Positions 23,138-35,689 of a stretch of DNA of 64,000 nt are shown here, in pieces. The notes under the pieces were generated by a model. The model was not told the DNA's origin, made no database searches, and saw only the letters and a list, made by a program, of their open reading frames with translations. Positions within the stretch are counted from its first letter, which is position 1. Each line of letters starts with the position of its first letter. Origin of the DNA: Simmondsia chinensis (Eukaryota > Streptophyta > Magnoliopsida > Caryophyllales > Simmondsiaceae); the NCBI GenBank assembly GCA_018398585.1, contig JAGTTD010000003.1, forward strand, positions 4,100,637 through 4,164,636, read 5' to 3'. The position numbers were made by a program, and so were the translations under genes.

Positions 23138-24954
23138 TGTTCGGAAAAGATATGAATTTTGTGAAAAATAAACTTTGATGCCGATTATTGGGTTCATAGT
23201 TCTCAACTATAGTCACAACAATAAGTATCTATTAGAGCACTTAGAGTAGGAGACTCTTCTCTCTACCTAAGTCCCCGGTAATAAGTTTATCTCTATAAAT
23301 CCTTTGCACTAATACCGGTTGTTGGGAAGAATTTCAAAAATTCGCCTTAAAGTTTACGCAGCAGAACTCTCCAATTAGATCTCCGAAACAATTTCAGAAA
23401 TCCTAAGGAAATATTTCAACTTCGATGCCAAACCTCGAAATAAGCCCCTCTATTTAAAGGAATATACTGGAGCGAAAAAATAACGAAAATTTGATGTGGG
23501 ATGTGTACAAAATAATTGCAGTTTTAATACAAAATGTAATGTTTCATTCATAAAGCGAATCAAAACGCCACATTTCAACAACGGTCAAAATTGCGGGATT
23601 TTTTTAATTCAAACCACGTGCCACGTGTCGCACGCCTATTGGTCCAAACCGTGGCATGCGGATAACCGCCCTGGGCAGCCCAGCATGCGACACATGTCAC
23701 GTGCTTATTGGCTGCCAGCGAAGTACGCGGATAACGAGCTGTTTAAATGCCATTTTTTTTTTTTTTTTTGCTTTGTTTCCCATATGTAAAAATTCATCTT
23801 ATGAATTTTAATTTTTAAAAATTATTTTATTTTATAATTTTTATTCATCTCATGAAAAATGTTTGGCAAAATTAATTTACCCATCTTATGGATAAATAAT
23901 TCATCTCATGAATTCTTTAATATTTTTTCAATAGCAATAAAAAACAGAGGCTTACACAGGGATCTCAGGGACAATTTAAACCTAGCTCCAAATGGGTTAA
24001 ATTATACCATCTCATGATATTAATTTAATTACCATTTAATGAGACTTAATTCCACTAAATAAATCTCACTGCACTCCAGACTTAAATTATTTATTTGATA
24101 TCTTCCTAATAGACTGTAGTGATGGCAACAACCCCTCTACTAGATGTTCATGACAAAGGATAAATATAATCACTACCATTATCCTTCTCACAGCTTCTCC
24201 CTTCTCTGAATAATTCATTTATACTTGAACATATTCACAGTATAAATTCCAAATGTCAAACACTTAGAATACTTTGACCAAAGTTTCCAGACTATTCAAA
24301 TATTTGCGAGTCAACTAAAGGGACATCTGTATCTCATAAGAGACTGTAGATTCCCTATTGAATACCTGATCCTTGTCGCACTTTACGCCGCTACCCAGTG
24401 TACGTGGGATTTCAGTCATTCGTTTAGACCTTACTTACAGTACACCAAAGTAACTAACGCTCCATGCACAAGTCCAGAATATCCTCAGGATTTAGAGTTG
24501 TCGTTCAAACAGTACAACGTGAATCACTCATCTCCGATAGTAGTCTAGAAATAAGTAACCCACATGGTCCAACTCAGTGTGTCAAACACACTAACCTAAT
24601 ACTTTTGGATCTCCATCCACATGACCAAGACAAGTCAGCTAAAGTATCACGTTATAGTCTTAACATACAAGTGGTCCAGACTTATCTTCGACTACGAGTC
24701 TTTCAAACAACAATCCATACCATTTGTTCCAAGTCTATCTGTGGCCTAATCTCATAAACCACTTAGAACAAACATGTAAATTGCAGTCTGAGGACTACAC
24801 CCATCTCATAGATGTCTCCTAAAAGAAAATCGCATGCAATATAAATGCTCACATACACTAATTTAACTAGGAAACGACTGGAACTTCAATTTTATTTATT
24901 AACTAAAATAATATATCCAAAATAAATCTGGATTTCAGGACACTGTTCCTAACA
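23138..24954 (-). repeat. C2 3' LTR
   Basis: Reverse-strand LTR homologous to 29092-31326, with deletions in the segment downstream of its TATA region. It carries CACGTG/ACGTGTC boxes near 23615-23700. Confidence 0.8.
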
Positions 24955-25504
24955 ATCTCCCACTTGTCCTAATGCAATTTATGACAAAGTCCATACTCAC
25001 CCCTTTTATGTTTGAACTAAAAGTCTACTGAGCCTAACCCCTAGTGAGAACAATTACTTTACTGCGAAGTCAGTAATACAATACTGCTTGACATTCATCT
25101 CACTAATGGCTCCCACTCCAAGGGTAAAGACATGCTTAGATGTCGAACGTCTATCATTTTAATCTGACTGGAAGTCTTAAATCAGTATAGCCAACTGGAA
25201 CTAGCTCGTCACTTTGAAGGATCAGCATAGGATCTCCAGTTCTTCTCAACAACTAGAGAAAACACTTCATTACCACCTAGTCTATTGGACACAGATTAGA
25301 CTAACACCTGCATACCTTGCCATAGCATAGCAGACATTAAGTCTCGTACACAACATGGCATACCTGAGGCTCCCACTGCCAAAGCATATGGAATATTCCT
25401 CAATTACTCTTCCTCTTAAGGTGTCCTAGAACATTACTCAAAAGAGATAAAGGGACTCCATGCCTGAAAGGTAAAAAACCTTTCCTAGAGTCCTCCATAT
25501 CGAG

Positions 25505-25822
25505 CTATCCTGACAACCAAACCTTTACAGCTAATGACACCCCTACATCATTCTCAATGAGTAGTATATCATCGATATATAAAATTAAGAAAGTCACTAT
25601 TGATGTCATTTGTGCACACATGATTTGAGCAACCGATTGCACAAAACTAGAAAGCTTGATTGCTTCATTGTTGCTAAAAGGATAAGATTCAATGCCACGG
25701 TCAACCACTAAGGCTCCCGCTATAAACCTGTCAGGTATCCTGATAATCCTCCCACCACACCTAATCTTTTGTGTACCTGGAACATTCTCATTCCTATCAG
25801 TAGGTGCATATAATGCATCCAC
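25505..25822 (-). pseudogene. C2 reverse-transcriptase remnant
   Basis: Contains LILYIDDILLIENDVG, the copia RT catalytic signature (YVDD type), in an otherwise scrambled frame. Confidence 0.65.
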
Positions 25823-26370
25823 TATGTCTTAAGCTGTGTCTAGCTGTTCTGAATTATTGTCATTTTCCTTTAATACCATTTTATTTTTGTTTTTGTTTTT
25901 GTAGCTTACTTGAAAAATGCTTCTCTAAGTATTTTGCATTGTATTTACAAAAAATCTTTTAAATAAAAAAACTATAGAAAAAACCGTCCTTGTTCCTTTT
26001 ATTTGCAACACCATTCTATTGCGGTGTAACCGGAGCAGAAAGCTGAGATCTTATCTCATTTTGCAGTTTGAAAATCCAGAAATTCACCCGAAAAATATTC
26101 ACCACCTCGATCTAATCGAAGTGACTTAAATTATTTACCTAATAGCTTTTAAAATTCAGCTTTGTACTCTTTGAACTTTTTAAAAGAGTCAGACTAATGT
26201 CAAATTAGGTCAATATATACATTTCTTGAGTAATCATCACTAAATGTGAATGAGTACTCATACCCACCTCTTGCCTGAATATGTATTGGTCCACATACAT
26301 CTATGTGAACCAGCTTAAGCAAGTCACCAACCCTACTGCCTTCACTCTTAAAGACAAAATTGGTCACCTT

Positions 26371-26595
26371 TTATTTTATGCAAAATTCACAAACTGGTAA
26401 TGACCTCAAGTCCAAAACCTTTATCAGTCCATCTTTCACCAGTCTTTGGATCCTGTTCAAATTAGTGTGACCTAAACATTGGTGCCATGTGTAGGAAATA
26501 TCCCTTTCAAGGTGTTTTCTTTTAGAAGATTGAACAAGTGAACTTACGTTAAATTCATTTAAACAATTACCATAGTTTTGATAAGGAAATAACAT
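26371..26595 (-). pseudogene. C2 GAG-pre-integrase remnant
   Basis: The motif TWHQCLGHTNLNRIQRLVKD followed by GLI…LPVCEFC is the zinc-binding segment before copia integrase. Confidence 0.7.
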
Positions 26596-27829
26596 GAATA
26601 AATAATTTATTCATGTACATGTGCAAATAAACAGTTCATTTGTCATATTAAAATTTTCATTATCAAAATCAACTGAATAACAATTATTCATAACATGAGA
26701 TACAGAAATCAAATTCATGTGTAGAGTAGCTACAAATAAACAATTTTTTAAAACAAAACTCTATTACTAAAGTCTAAGCTAACATCTCCTACACTTAAAA
26801 CTGCTATTAGTGTACTGTCCCTAACCATTAGGTACAGCACCCATTATGTAGCCTTTTTGCCTGTAACATATTACAAACATAGTCAATTGAACCCGAGTCC
26901 ACCCACCAGGAACCTGGTGGAATCTCAACTGCTCATGACTCAACCAAGTAAGATATCAACATACCTGCACCAGATGGCTTAGCAGTCTTTGTAGGAAGAG
27001 TAGCTATGTACTTAGTGTAATTTCTTCTCTAGTGGCCAAGTTTTCTTGCAAAATAAACACTTTTCTTTTGCTGACTTCCTTATGGACTTGGTTACTACAA
27101 TAGTAACCTTACCCTTTCTTTTCTTTGTGGTAGGTCCCTTGTGAGTAATGAGTAAGTCTAACTTATTTTTTCAAGGCAAAGTAATTTGGTCCCGTGAGTA
27201 CATTATTTATTCCAAATCAAGTGAAGTTCGCCAGTCGTATCCATATCAAAAACACTATAAATGCAAATAATCGTGTAACTACCTTATATGAGTCATGTAT
27301 AATGCAGTGATATATATTCTTTCAATTTATCATACACAATAAGTCAGATATCCACCAAACTGTACTATCATGCATACAATGACGACCCAAACACACCACT
27401 CCTTACTCCCCGGCAGTGGGGTCGCACGAAGCTAGTTCAGGTGAGAACTATTCTCAATTAACCTATTTTCTTGTAACTCTTACTAAACATGATTAACTTA
27501 CCACTTTACTTTAGTTTCTAACATGATACAATAGAGCTCCTCGAGGAGGCTAATGCATCATGCTAGTCAAGTGTAAACCATTACCTAAACCTCCATACAA
27601 ATACACGAAATACTCTGCGGCAGTGTGGTCATATCGCTTCTTTGCACTTTGGTTTGTCCTAAAAGAAGACTAACCCTGTAATTTGCAAACCGACATCTTC
27701 CGCAAGGAGGTCTATCGATCTACTATACTGTTAGACCGATAATGGAGACCACGAGGTTACAACAATTGAAACCTAGCTCCCACTTGATTTTTATAACCAG
27801 CGGTTTTTAATTAACTTACATTTACAACC

Positions 27830-28990
27830 CGGATTATCTCATAATCCCCTTTAGAATCTTATTCTAACAATAACCAAAATTAATTAATTAATTTACTCAA
27901 AAACTTTATCGTTTTACAATATTGACTATCTCATAATCTTACTTTAGAATCTATTCTAAAACCAAATAAATTAATATAAATTAATTTAATTTAAATCCTT
28001 TTATTTAAATTGATACCAAAATCTAGATTGTCTCATAATCTATTTTTAGAATCTAATTCTAAAATTAAATTAATTAATCAAATCAATTTTATTTAAAATT
28101 AGTATCATTTTTTTTTTTTGGGTGCTTAGACTATCTCATAGTCTATTTTAGAATATTATATTAAAAATAAGTAAACTTTAGACTATCTCATAGTCTATTT
28201 TAGAATCTAATTCTAAAATAATATCAAATAACTTTTATTTAAAATGACACTAATTTATAAATTAAATTATCTTATAATTTAATTTAGAATCTCATTCTAA
28301 AAGAAAATTAATTAATAAAATAAGTAATTTATAATTATTATGCAAATCAGTAAAAAAAATAAATAAATAAATAATTTTTTTCCCTAAAACCTGACGCTGA
28401 CGTCAGCATGATGCCAGCGTCAGCATGATGGTTTTTTTAAAATTTTAAAATTAAAATATTATTTAAGATATATTGAATCTAATCTCATTAAATTAATTTT
28501 ATCCAATTTTATAAAAATTAATTGAATCTAATCTAATTAGATCAATTTTATCCATTATTAAAAATATTTGAATCTAATCTTATTAGATCAATTTTGTGTG
28601 ATTTCGTAAATCATGACAGATAACGTACAATCTCATTACAAGAACAACATAATCGCAAATTTATGGGCTACTCTGAATTAAGGATTAGTTCATTAACGAT
28701 TTAAATTTAAATCATTACTATAAACAACTTAGTTAACTATTAAATTTTTTAACCGATTCAATCAATTTAAATCGATACTTTAAATAACCTAGTTAACTAT
28801 TAACTCTTTTAACCAATTTAAACAATTTAAATCGTTACATTAAAATAATCTAATTAACAATTAATTAATTTGATGATTCAAACAATTTAAACCAAAAATA
28901 CAAACAATCATCTGAATGAATTATTAATTCATTATCGATTTAAACAATTTAAATCAATACGTCAAATTAAACTCATTTTTCCCCCTTAAT
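27830..28990 (-). repeat. A/T-rich degenerate repeat arrays in C2 leader
   Basis: Three successive arrays with different units: about eight copies of a unit based on TCTCATAATCTATTTTAGAAT (27830-28330); about four of GAATCTAATCT(A/T)ATTAGATC (28460-28600); several based on TTAACYAATT…AATTTAAATCG (28680-28990). They occupy the untranslated leader between primer binding site and gag. Confidence 0.55.
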
Positions 28991-29091
28991 AAAATCTCTA
29001 TTTTGTTAATTCGCAAATCTATTTATTTTGATCTTATTATATCTATTTATGTATATTATGAATGTAATCAGAGGCTGGCTCTGATATCAAT

Positions 29092-31326
29092 TATTGGAAA
29101 AAGATATGAATTTTGTTGGAAAATAAGCTCTGATACTGACTATTGGGTTCATAGTTCTCATATATGGTCACAACAATAGGCATCTATTAGAGCACTTAGA
29201 GTAGGAGACTCTTCTCTCTACCTAAGCCCCCGGTCAGAGAGTCACGCTTCATGACACCTCACGTGCGAGAGTTCCCGGGAATAGGTTTATCTCTATAATC
29301 CCTTTGCCCTAATACCGATTGTTGGGAAGAATTTTAAAAATTCTCCCTAAAGATTACGCAGCGGAATGGGTTTAGAATTCATAACTCTAAACCTAGGGTT
29401 GATTTAAAATTCCTAATTGTAAATCTACGGACTTAAATTCATAATTTAAATTATCAGATCTAAATTCTTAATTTAGATCTACAGGCCTTTTTACTCTAAT
29501 ACATACATAACCATACATAAACTTAAACATGCATAATAACGAATACAGTAAATAAATAGAAAAGCAAAACTAAAAGAAGAAGGAAAGAAAAACATACTTG
29601 GAATTGCTCCAATAGAAGAAAAACCAGAAAGATAATAATATTCTTCAAAATAGAGACCCCGAGACCTTCTACGCAATGACCTCGAACTGCCCGGAGGGTG
29701 GGCTCCGAAAAATTTTAAATTGAGGGAAGGAAAATTTCAACAGAAATCCTCAAGAAATATTTCAACTTCGATACCAAACCTCGGAATAAGCCCCTCTATT
29801 TATAGGAATATACCGGAGCAAACAAATAACGAAAATTCGATGTGGGATGCGTACAAAATAATTGCAGTTTTAATGCAAAACGCAGCGTTTCAATCATAAA
29901 GCGAATCAAAACGCCGCGTTCCAACAACCGTCAAAATCAAAGATTTTTTTTAATTCAAACTGCGTGCCACGTGTCGCACGCCTATTGGTCCAAACCGTGG
30001 CACACGGATAACCACCCTGGGCAGCCCAGCGCGCGATACGTGTCGCGTGCTAATTGGCTGCCAGTGAAGTACGCAGATAACGAGCTGTTTAAACACGATT
30101 TTTTTTTTTTTTTTTTGCTTTGTTTCTCACATGTAAAAATTCATCTTATGAATTATAATTTTTCAAAATTATTTTATTTTATAATTTTAAATTTTTATTC
30201 ATCTCATGAAAAATTTTTGGCAAAATTAATTTACCCATCTTATGGATAACTAATTCATCTCATGAATTCTTTAATATTTTTTCAATGGCAATAAAAAACA
30301 GAAGCTTGCACGGGGACCTCAGGGATAATTTAAAACTAGCTCCGAATGGGTTAAATTATACCATCTCATGGCATTAATTTAATTACCATTTAATGAGACT
30401 TAATTTTACTAAATAAATCTCACTGCACTCCAGACTTAAATTATTTATTTGATATCTCCCTAATAGACTGTATTGATGATAACAACCCCTCCACTAGATG
30501 TCCGTGACAAAGGATAAATATGACCACTACCATTATACTTCTCACAGCTTCTCCATTATTTATTGACTCGCCCTTCACTGAATAATTTATTTATACTGGA
30601 ACATATTCACAGTATAAATTCCAAATGTCAAACACTTTGAATACTTTGGCCAAAGTTTCCGAACTATTCAAATATTTGCGAATCAACTAAGGGGACATCT
30701 GTATCTCATAAGAGATTGTAGATTCCCTATTGAATGCCTGATCCTTATCACACTTCACGCCGCTACCAAGTGTACGTGGGATTTCAGTCATTCGTTTAGA
30801 CCTTACTTATGGTATATCAAAGTAACTAACGCTCCATACACAAGTTCAGAATACCCTCAGGATTTAGAGTCGTCGTTCAAATAGTACAACGTGAATCACT
30901 CATCTCCGATAGTAGTCTATAAATAAGTAACCCACATGGTCTAACTCAGTGTGTCAAATACACTAACCTAACACTTTTGGATCTCCATCCACATGACCAA
31001 GACAAGTCATCTAAAGTGTCACGTTATAGTCTTAAGATACAAGTGGTCCAGACTTATCTTCGACTACGAGTCTTTCAAACAACAATCCATACCATGTGTT
31101 CCAAGTCTATCTGTGGCTTAATCATATAAACTACTTAGAACAAACATGTAAATTGCAGTCTGAGGACTACACCCATCTCATGGATGTCTCCCAAAAGAAA
31201 ATCACATGCAGTATAAATGCTCACATACACAAATTTAACTAGGAAACAATTGGAACTTCAATTTTATTTATTAACTAAAATAATATATACAGAATAAATC
31301 TGGATTTCAGGACATTGTTCCTAACA
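29092..31326 (-). repeat. C2 5' LTR
   Basis: 2235-bp reverse-strand LTR beginning TGTTAGGAACAATGTCC at 31326. TATA-like CTATAAATAGAGG near 29800 (reverse strand). Its upstream part holds GCCACGTGTC and ATACGTGTC with ATTGG (CCAAT) boxes at 29965-30060, a cluster typical of stress-responsive promoters. Confidence 0.8.
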
Positions 31327-33190
31327 GCGGCTGCACGGGAGCCTCTACTGCCTCCATCCATGGCGGACACACCACCCCCGGTCCCTCCTACTTCATCCAG
31401 TGTCCTCACCGAGGCACTGGCGGCACCCAATGACCCACCTCGGGGCCTAGTCCCTTCGGGGTCCACCTCACCCGAACCAACCCAAGACCCCAACCCTTTG
31501 GAACCACCGCTAGCAACCGAACCCTACCCTCCCCCTACGCGTCCCACTTCGGTAGGACCACCACTTAACACACACACTCCATGCAAACAGGACTTAAAGC
31601 GGGTATATGCAAGACTAAGTACCCTCTATCTCTCTCCTCCATCAACGTAGTTCAGGAGCCCACATGCTATTCACAGGCCGTGAAAAATCCAAAATGGCAA
31701 GAGGCCATGGCGGATGAATTTATTGCGCTCATCCTCAATAACACCCAGGACTTAGTACCACATGACCCCTCTCAAAACCTTGTAGGAAGCACATGGAAAT
31801 ACAAAGTTAAGTATAAAGCAAATGGCTCGATTGAACGATTTAAGGCCCGCCTTGTAGCCCAAGGATTTCACCAACGTGAAGGCCTAGACTACAAGGAAAC
31901 CTTTAGCCCCGTTGTCAAACCAACCACCATACGCTTTATACTTACCCTTGCTGTCACATACAATTGGCCTATTCGTTAGTTGGATGTCAAAAATGCTTTC
32001 CTACAAGGTCATCTTAAGGAAGAAGTTTACATGAGATAACCAAAAGGCTTCATACATCACAAATTTTCAAACCATGTATGTCGCCTTCGCAAGGCATTGT
32101 ATGGTCCGAAACAGGCACCTTGGGCATGGTTCCAACAATTTAGTACATTCTTACATAGGCTTGGCTTTACTTGTTGTCGTGCTAATCCATCTCTCTTTAT
32201 TAGCAAAACAAAATCCTATCTCACTTGCCTCCTACCCTATGTCGATGACATAATACTAACCGGCACCAACCCCGCCCATCTTAGCACATTGGTTGACTCT
32301 CTTTCTACCTAATTCGCTATGAAAGACTTTGGCCCTCTTCACTTCTTCCTTGGAATTGAGGCCAAGCGCACACCTGATCACCTTTTTCTATCCCAACACA
32401 AATACACCATAAACCTCCTCTCTAGACATGACCTATGTGAAGCCAAACCCGTCAAGACCCCCCTCCCAACAAAAGCACATCTCTCATTGAATGATGGGGA
32501 CCCTCTTGAGGATCCTACTGAGTACAGGAGCGCTGTGGGGGCACTCCAGTACCTAACCATGACTCGACCGGACATCAGCTATGCTGTCAACCTTGTCTCT
32601 CAATTCATGCATGGTCCTCACACCACTCACTGGCAAGCGGTGAAACATATTCTTCGGTACCTCAAAGCCACTCCAGAACATGGTCTCTCTATCATCCCTG
32701 CATGAACGCTGACAGTCACTGCCTACGCTGACGCCGATTGGGGTGGCTGCCCGGACACATGCTGTTGCACCACTGGTTATGCGCTCTACCTAGGTCCGAA
32801 CCTCATCTCCTGGAGAGCGAAGAAATAGGCTACTGTCTCCAAATTCACAACAGAATTCGAATATCAAGCTGTTGCTGTAGCTGTGGCTGAGAGTGATTAG
32901 ATCCGCTACCTAATGAGAGATCTTAGTCTTCGACACCCTGGCCCTATCATCACCTTCTGTGACAATGTCTCTGCTTCCTACCTGGCAGCCAATTTCACCT
33001 CAAATGATCGCAGCAAACATGTTGACGTTAACTTGCATTACGTTCGCAAGAAGGTACTTAAGGGTGACGTATAGGTTCACTACACTCCAACAGACAAACA
33101 GGTCGCTAACATCTTCACCAAGGGTCTCGCTACCGACCGCTTCGTTCAACACAGGACCAATTTTCGCGTTCTACCACCACGCTCAGATTG
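31327..33190 (+). pseudogene. C1 reverse transcriptase-RNase H remnant
   Basis: A Pro-rich linker (31327-31600) leads into copia RT: WQEAMADEF, LVGSTWKYKVK, RFKARLVAQGF, LDVKNAFLQGHL, ALYGPKQAPWAW and an intact YVDDIILTG motif near 32240. RNase H follows: AYADADWGGC, TGYALYLG, SKHVDVNLHYVR, HYTPTDKQVANIFTKGL. Seven in-frame stops interrupt it, mostly at Gln or Trp positions, with little other damage. Confidence 0.85.
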
Positions 33191-33198
33191 AGGGGACG

Positions 33199-33510
33199 TA
33201 TTAGAGTATTCTAAAATATTCCACATGTTTAGGGTTTATATACTGCTTTTACCTTTGTACCCCTTGACTTTTGTTATGTCCAAGGGCATTTTGGTCACTA
33301 TTATATTTGTCTTAGCCTATATGATTTTATTTATTTTTATTTTTTTTTATGTTGGTAAAGGCAGGGGAGGGGGGTCACTAGTGGGGCTCGAACCCTGGCG
33401 CTCTCACACGGCAATTGGATACCTTACCACTAGGCTACGAGCTAGTTGCTCTTGTCTTAGCCTATATGTAGGCCTCCTATGTAACCATCATATAGAATTC
33501 TCTACATTCA
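33199..33510 (+). repeat. C1 3' LTR carrying a SINE
   Basis: Matches the 5' LTR at 19956-20137 once the 128-bp SINE and one copy of its 17-bp target duplication are removed. Confidence 0.8.
33324..33451 (-). mobile_element. tRNA-derived SINE (-) in C1 3' LTR
   Basis: Perfect 17-bp target duplication TTGTCTTAGCCTATATG at 33307-33323 and 33452-33468. On the reverse strand: A box TAGCCTAGTGG, B box GGGTTCGAGCCCC, then a GGGGGTCACTAG-complement body and an A-rich tail. Confidence 0.85.
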
Positions 33511-33776
33511 TAGTTGGATGTGTTCAATTTATAAGTGTTAAATGATGTTCACAATGATTTGAGTTTAATGAATTTGTTTAACGGGTTATTTTAATTGAGT
33601 GTGAAAAGGAAAGGTTATATTTAACATCATGATGATTTAGAAGCTAGCGATTTCTTGTAGAAAAATTATATAATAAGGAGCAAATTATGTTTTATTTAAG
33701 TGTTAAATTTGATAATGTTGGGCTAGTTTTAGTTTCATAGCATATTCTAATGGGGTTTTTAAGGGTATATTATTCT

Positions 33777-34010
33777 TTTTTTTGGCCAAATGACAAGAGA
33801 AAATATATATAAACCAACGGAAACCCAAGGAGAATACAAAGCCAAAGAGGAAAACAAAAAGGCTCACCCAACGCAAGCCAACACAACAAACAAAACAAGC
33901 TTACTATTTAACCAAAAAGTTAAAGCGACGCCAATAGACTCAATCACTACATCTTCAGATCTCCTAGCATCACAAAACAAGCTTACTCTTTTTTTTTTTT
34001 TTTTTACACT
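33777..34010 (-). mobile_element. L1-type LINE 3' end (-)
   Basis: Poly(T) followed by GGCCAAATGACAAG reads in reverse as a LINE 3' end with poly(A). The sequence matches the start of the antisense LINE at 63127. Only a short C-terminal frame remains. Confidence 0.45.
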
Positions 34011-34013
34011 GGA

Positions 34014-34294
34014 TAAATTACATATTAGTACCCCAAGGCTTGGTGTATTAATTTTTAGTTCACAAACTTTATGAAATAATTTTTAAGTCCAAAAAATTAA
34101 GTTTATTTAATAAAATAGTCCAAACAACGGTATAAAAAAATGAAAAGCAGGAATATTGATTGCATGCATTTGAAAAGTTCCGGGGTAAATTGAGTCTAAG
34201 TGCAAAGATGATGTCACTATTTTACAGAATTAAAGTGCAATGAATAGGTTGTATTTAATTACAAAGTTTAAAATATGTGTTGTGTGTTAAATAC
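34014..34294. repeat. dispersed A/T repeat (ATTAGTACCCC family)
   Basis: The AAATTACATATTAGTACC…TTTTTAGTTCACAAACTTTAT segment recurs as both arms of 44505-45022 and in parts of 52435-52510 and 54000-54125. Here only one arm is present. Confidence 0.45.
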
Positions 34295-35684
34295 TGATAA
34301 GTCTTATATTTTCGTATTTTATTCTTTATTCCCGTAATATATTTGACTTTTACATGTGTGTTTTGCTGTAATATAGGTGCATTTTGGCTTAGAGTGCAAT
34401 GGGGCAAACAAAGGTTAAAAAAGTGGCAAAATCAAGCACTATCGAGGTATAATTGAAGACTACTTTGAGAAATCCGACCACGTGTGAAAAAGATGACCAA
34501 CTGGGTTGTAATTCGGTAACTCAAATAGATCTCATGGATAGTTAATATATATATATATATATTATATAATATTATATATTTTATTATATTATATTTATAT
34601 AATATTATATTATATATTTATATAAACATATATATATCAAAGAAGGGGAAGAGGACGCAGGAGGGGCGCACAACACGCCCAGGCAGCCGCCGCCGCAGCG
34701 GACGCGCAATTTAAATATCAAAAACCTAATTGTTTTAGGGATCTTTTGCCATGCCTCCTCTCCTCCTTTCCTCCCGAAGCCGCTACGAGAATCAAGGGAT
34801 TCTCAAAAGCCGAAGCGCAGGTGGTCCGAGTGCCGGAAGGATCAAAGCAAGGATCAACGTCAACGTCAATTGAGGGAGTTTTCAATTCCTAGTTGTTTAT
34901 TCATTGTTTTCTTTTTTTAGATGTTAATGATCTATAAAACTCTCATGGAGGAGTAGACTCTTTTAGTTTAGGGATGAAGGGCGGATAGCCGCCCGTATCC
35001 CAGATTTATATTATACTTCTGACGATTGGTTTAGTTATGTTATATTCGCACCCCTGTGAGGAGTTCTTCATGATTGTTGGATATTTTTGTATGTGTGCTT
35101 GTAGCCATGACTAGGTCTCCAACTTTGCAGCGATTAGTCTTGTTCTTGTAGCCTAGACCATAACATAACTGGAATTTACGAGCGGTCAGGGTTGAGGTTG
35201 TACCCAACCCTGAACCCAATCTTTTATATAAGTTAATATTGAATTAGGAGTAACAAAGGAATTAAATATTACTAATGAGATAACCTATGCTATATCTAAG
35301 GTGCTAAGATAGGTTATGCCTTTAGACTAGTGCATTACCCTAAGCCCTAATTTATATATTAAGACAGGCTTAGAGCTTGTAGCCTAAGTCCTTCAAATCA
35401 ATGTCCTAAGTAAAATATATTGATGGGATACGTGTTAAGCTACCCTAAATTCACTCCCTAAACTAACCTCAATTGAATTGATACTTTTAGTTTATCGTCA
35501 GTTTTTCTATTTTAGTTAACAAATCATTTAAATCAACTCAAAACTCGATTTCAACCGCTCGTTAATAACAAAATATAACTTAACTATGATTCTCTGCGGA
35601 TACGACCCGTATACTCGATTTAGCTACAACAATCTCGTATGCGTACGAGTAAATGGTTTTAAAATACACATTTAAAACACATCA
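34295..35684. repeat. solo LTR (gypsy/LARD type)
   Basis: A 1390-bp unit starts TGATAAGTCTTATATTTTCG and ends …AACACATCA, flanked by the 5-bp direct repeat AATAC (34290-34294, 35685-35689). It shows the ends and target duplication of an LTR with no internal region: a solo LTR left by recombination. The TGATAAGT…ATCA ends recall large gypsy-derived families. It contains an A/T tract at 34540-34640 and no ORF. Confidence 0.75.
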
Positions 35685-35689
35685 AATAC

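Larger units (their letters stand above)
23138..31326 (-). mobile_element. Ty1-copia element C2, inserted antisense in C1
   Basis: An 8.2-kb element flanked by the 5-bp target duplication GCGGC (23133-23137, 31327-31331). Its termini are TGTT…AACA. LTRs lie at 29092-31326 (5', 2235 bp) and 23138-24954 (3', 1817 bp, with internal deletions). The internal region keeps scattered copia motifs: knuckle CLFC…LGH near 27000-27060, GAG-pre-integrase near 26371-26595 and an RT YIDDILL motif near 25505-25822. A primer binding site-like TTGATATCAGAGC lies at about 29079-29091 and a purine tract AAGTGGGAGA abuts the 3' LTR. Coding capacity is gone. Confidence 0.85.
19956..33510 (+). mobile_element. Ty1-copia element C1 (outer), split by C2
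   Basis: Short LTRs (182 bp) at both ends, a primer binding site TGGTATCAGAG at 20140, gag and protease-integrase segments on the left, RT-RNase H on the right, and a purine tract AGGGGACG before the 3' LTR. The inverted element C2 (23138-31326) interrupts it in the linker after integrase. A 5-bp target duplication AGTTG (19950-19954, 33512-33516) is possible if LTR ends are shifted by 1 bp. Many stops make it inactive. Confidence 0.85.

Noticed and set aside
27830..28990. CRISPR-like array
   Set aside because: Repeats are degenerate, lack uniform spacers, and lie in a plant retroelement leader.
31275..31650. Pro-rich ORF as a host gene
   Set aside because: It is the linker between integrase and RT of copia element C1, directly after the C2 junction.
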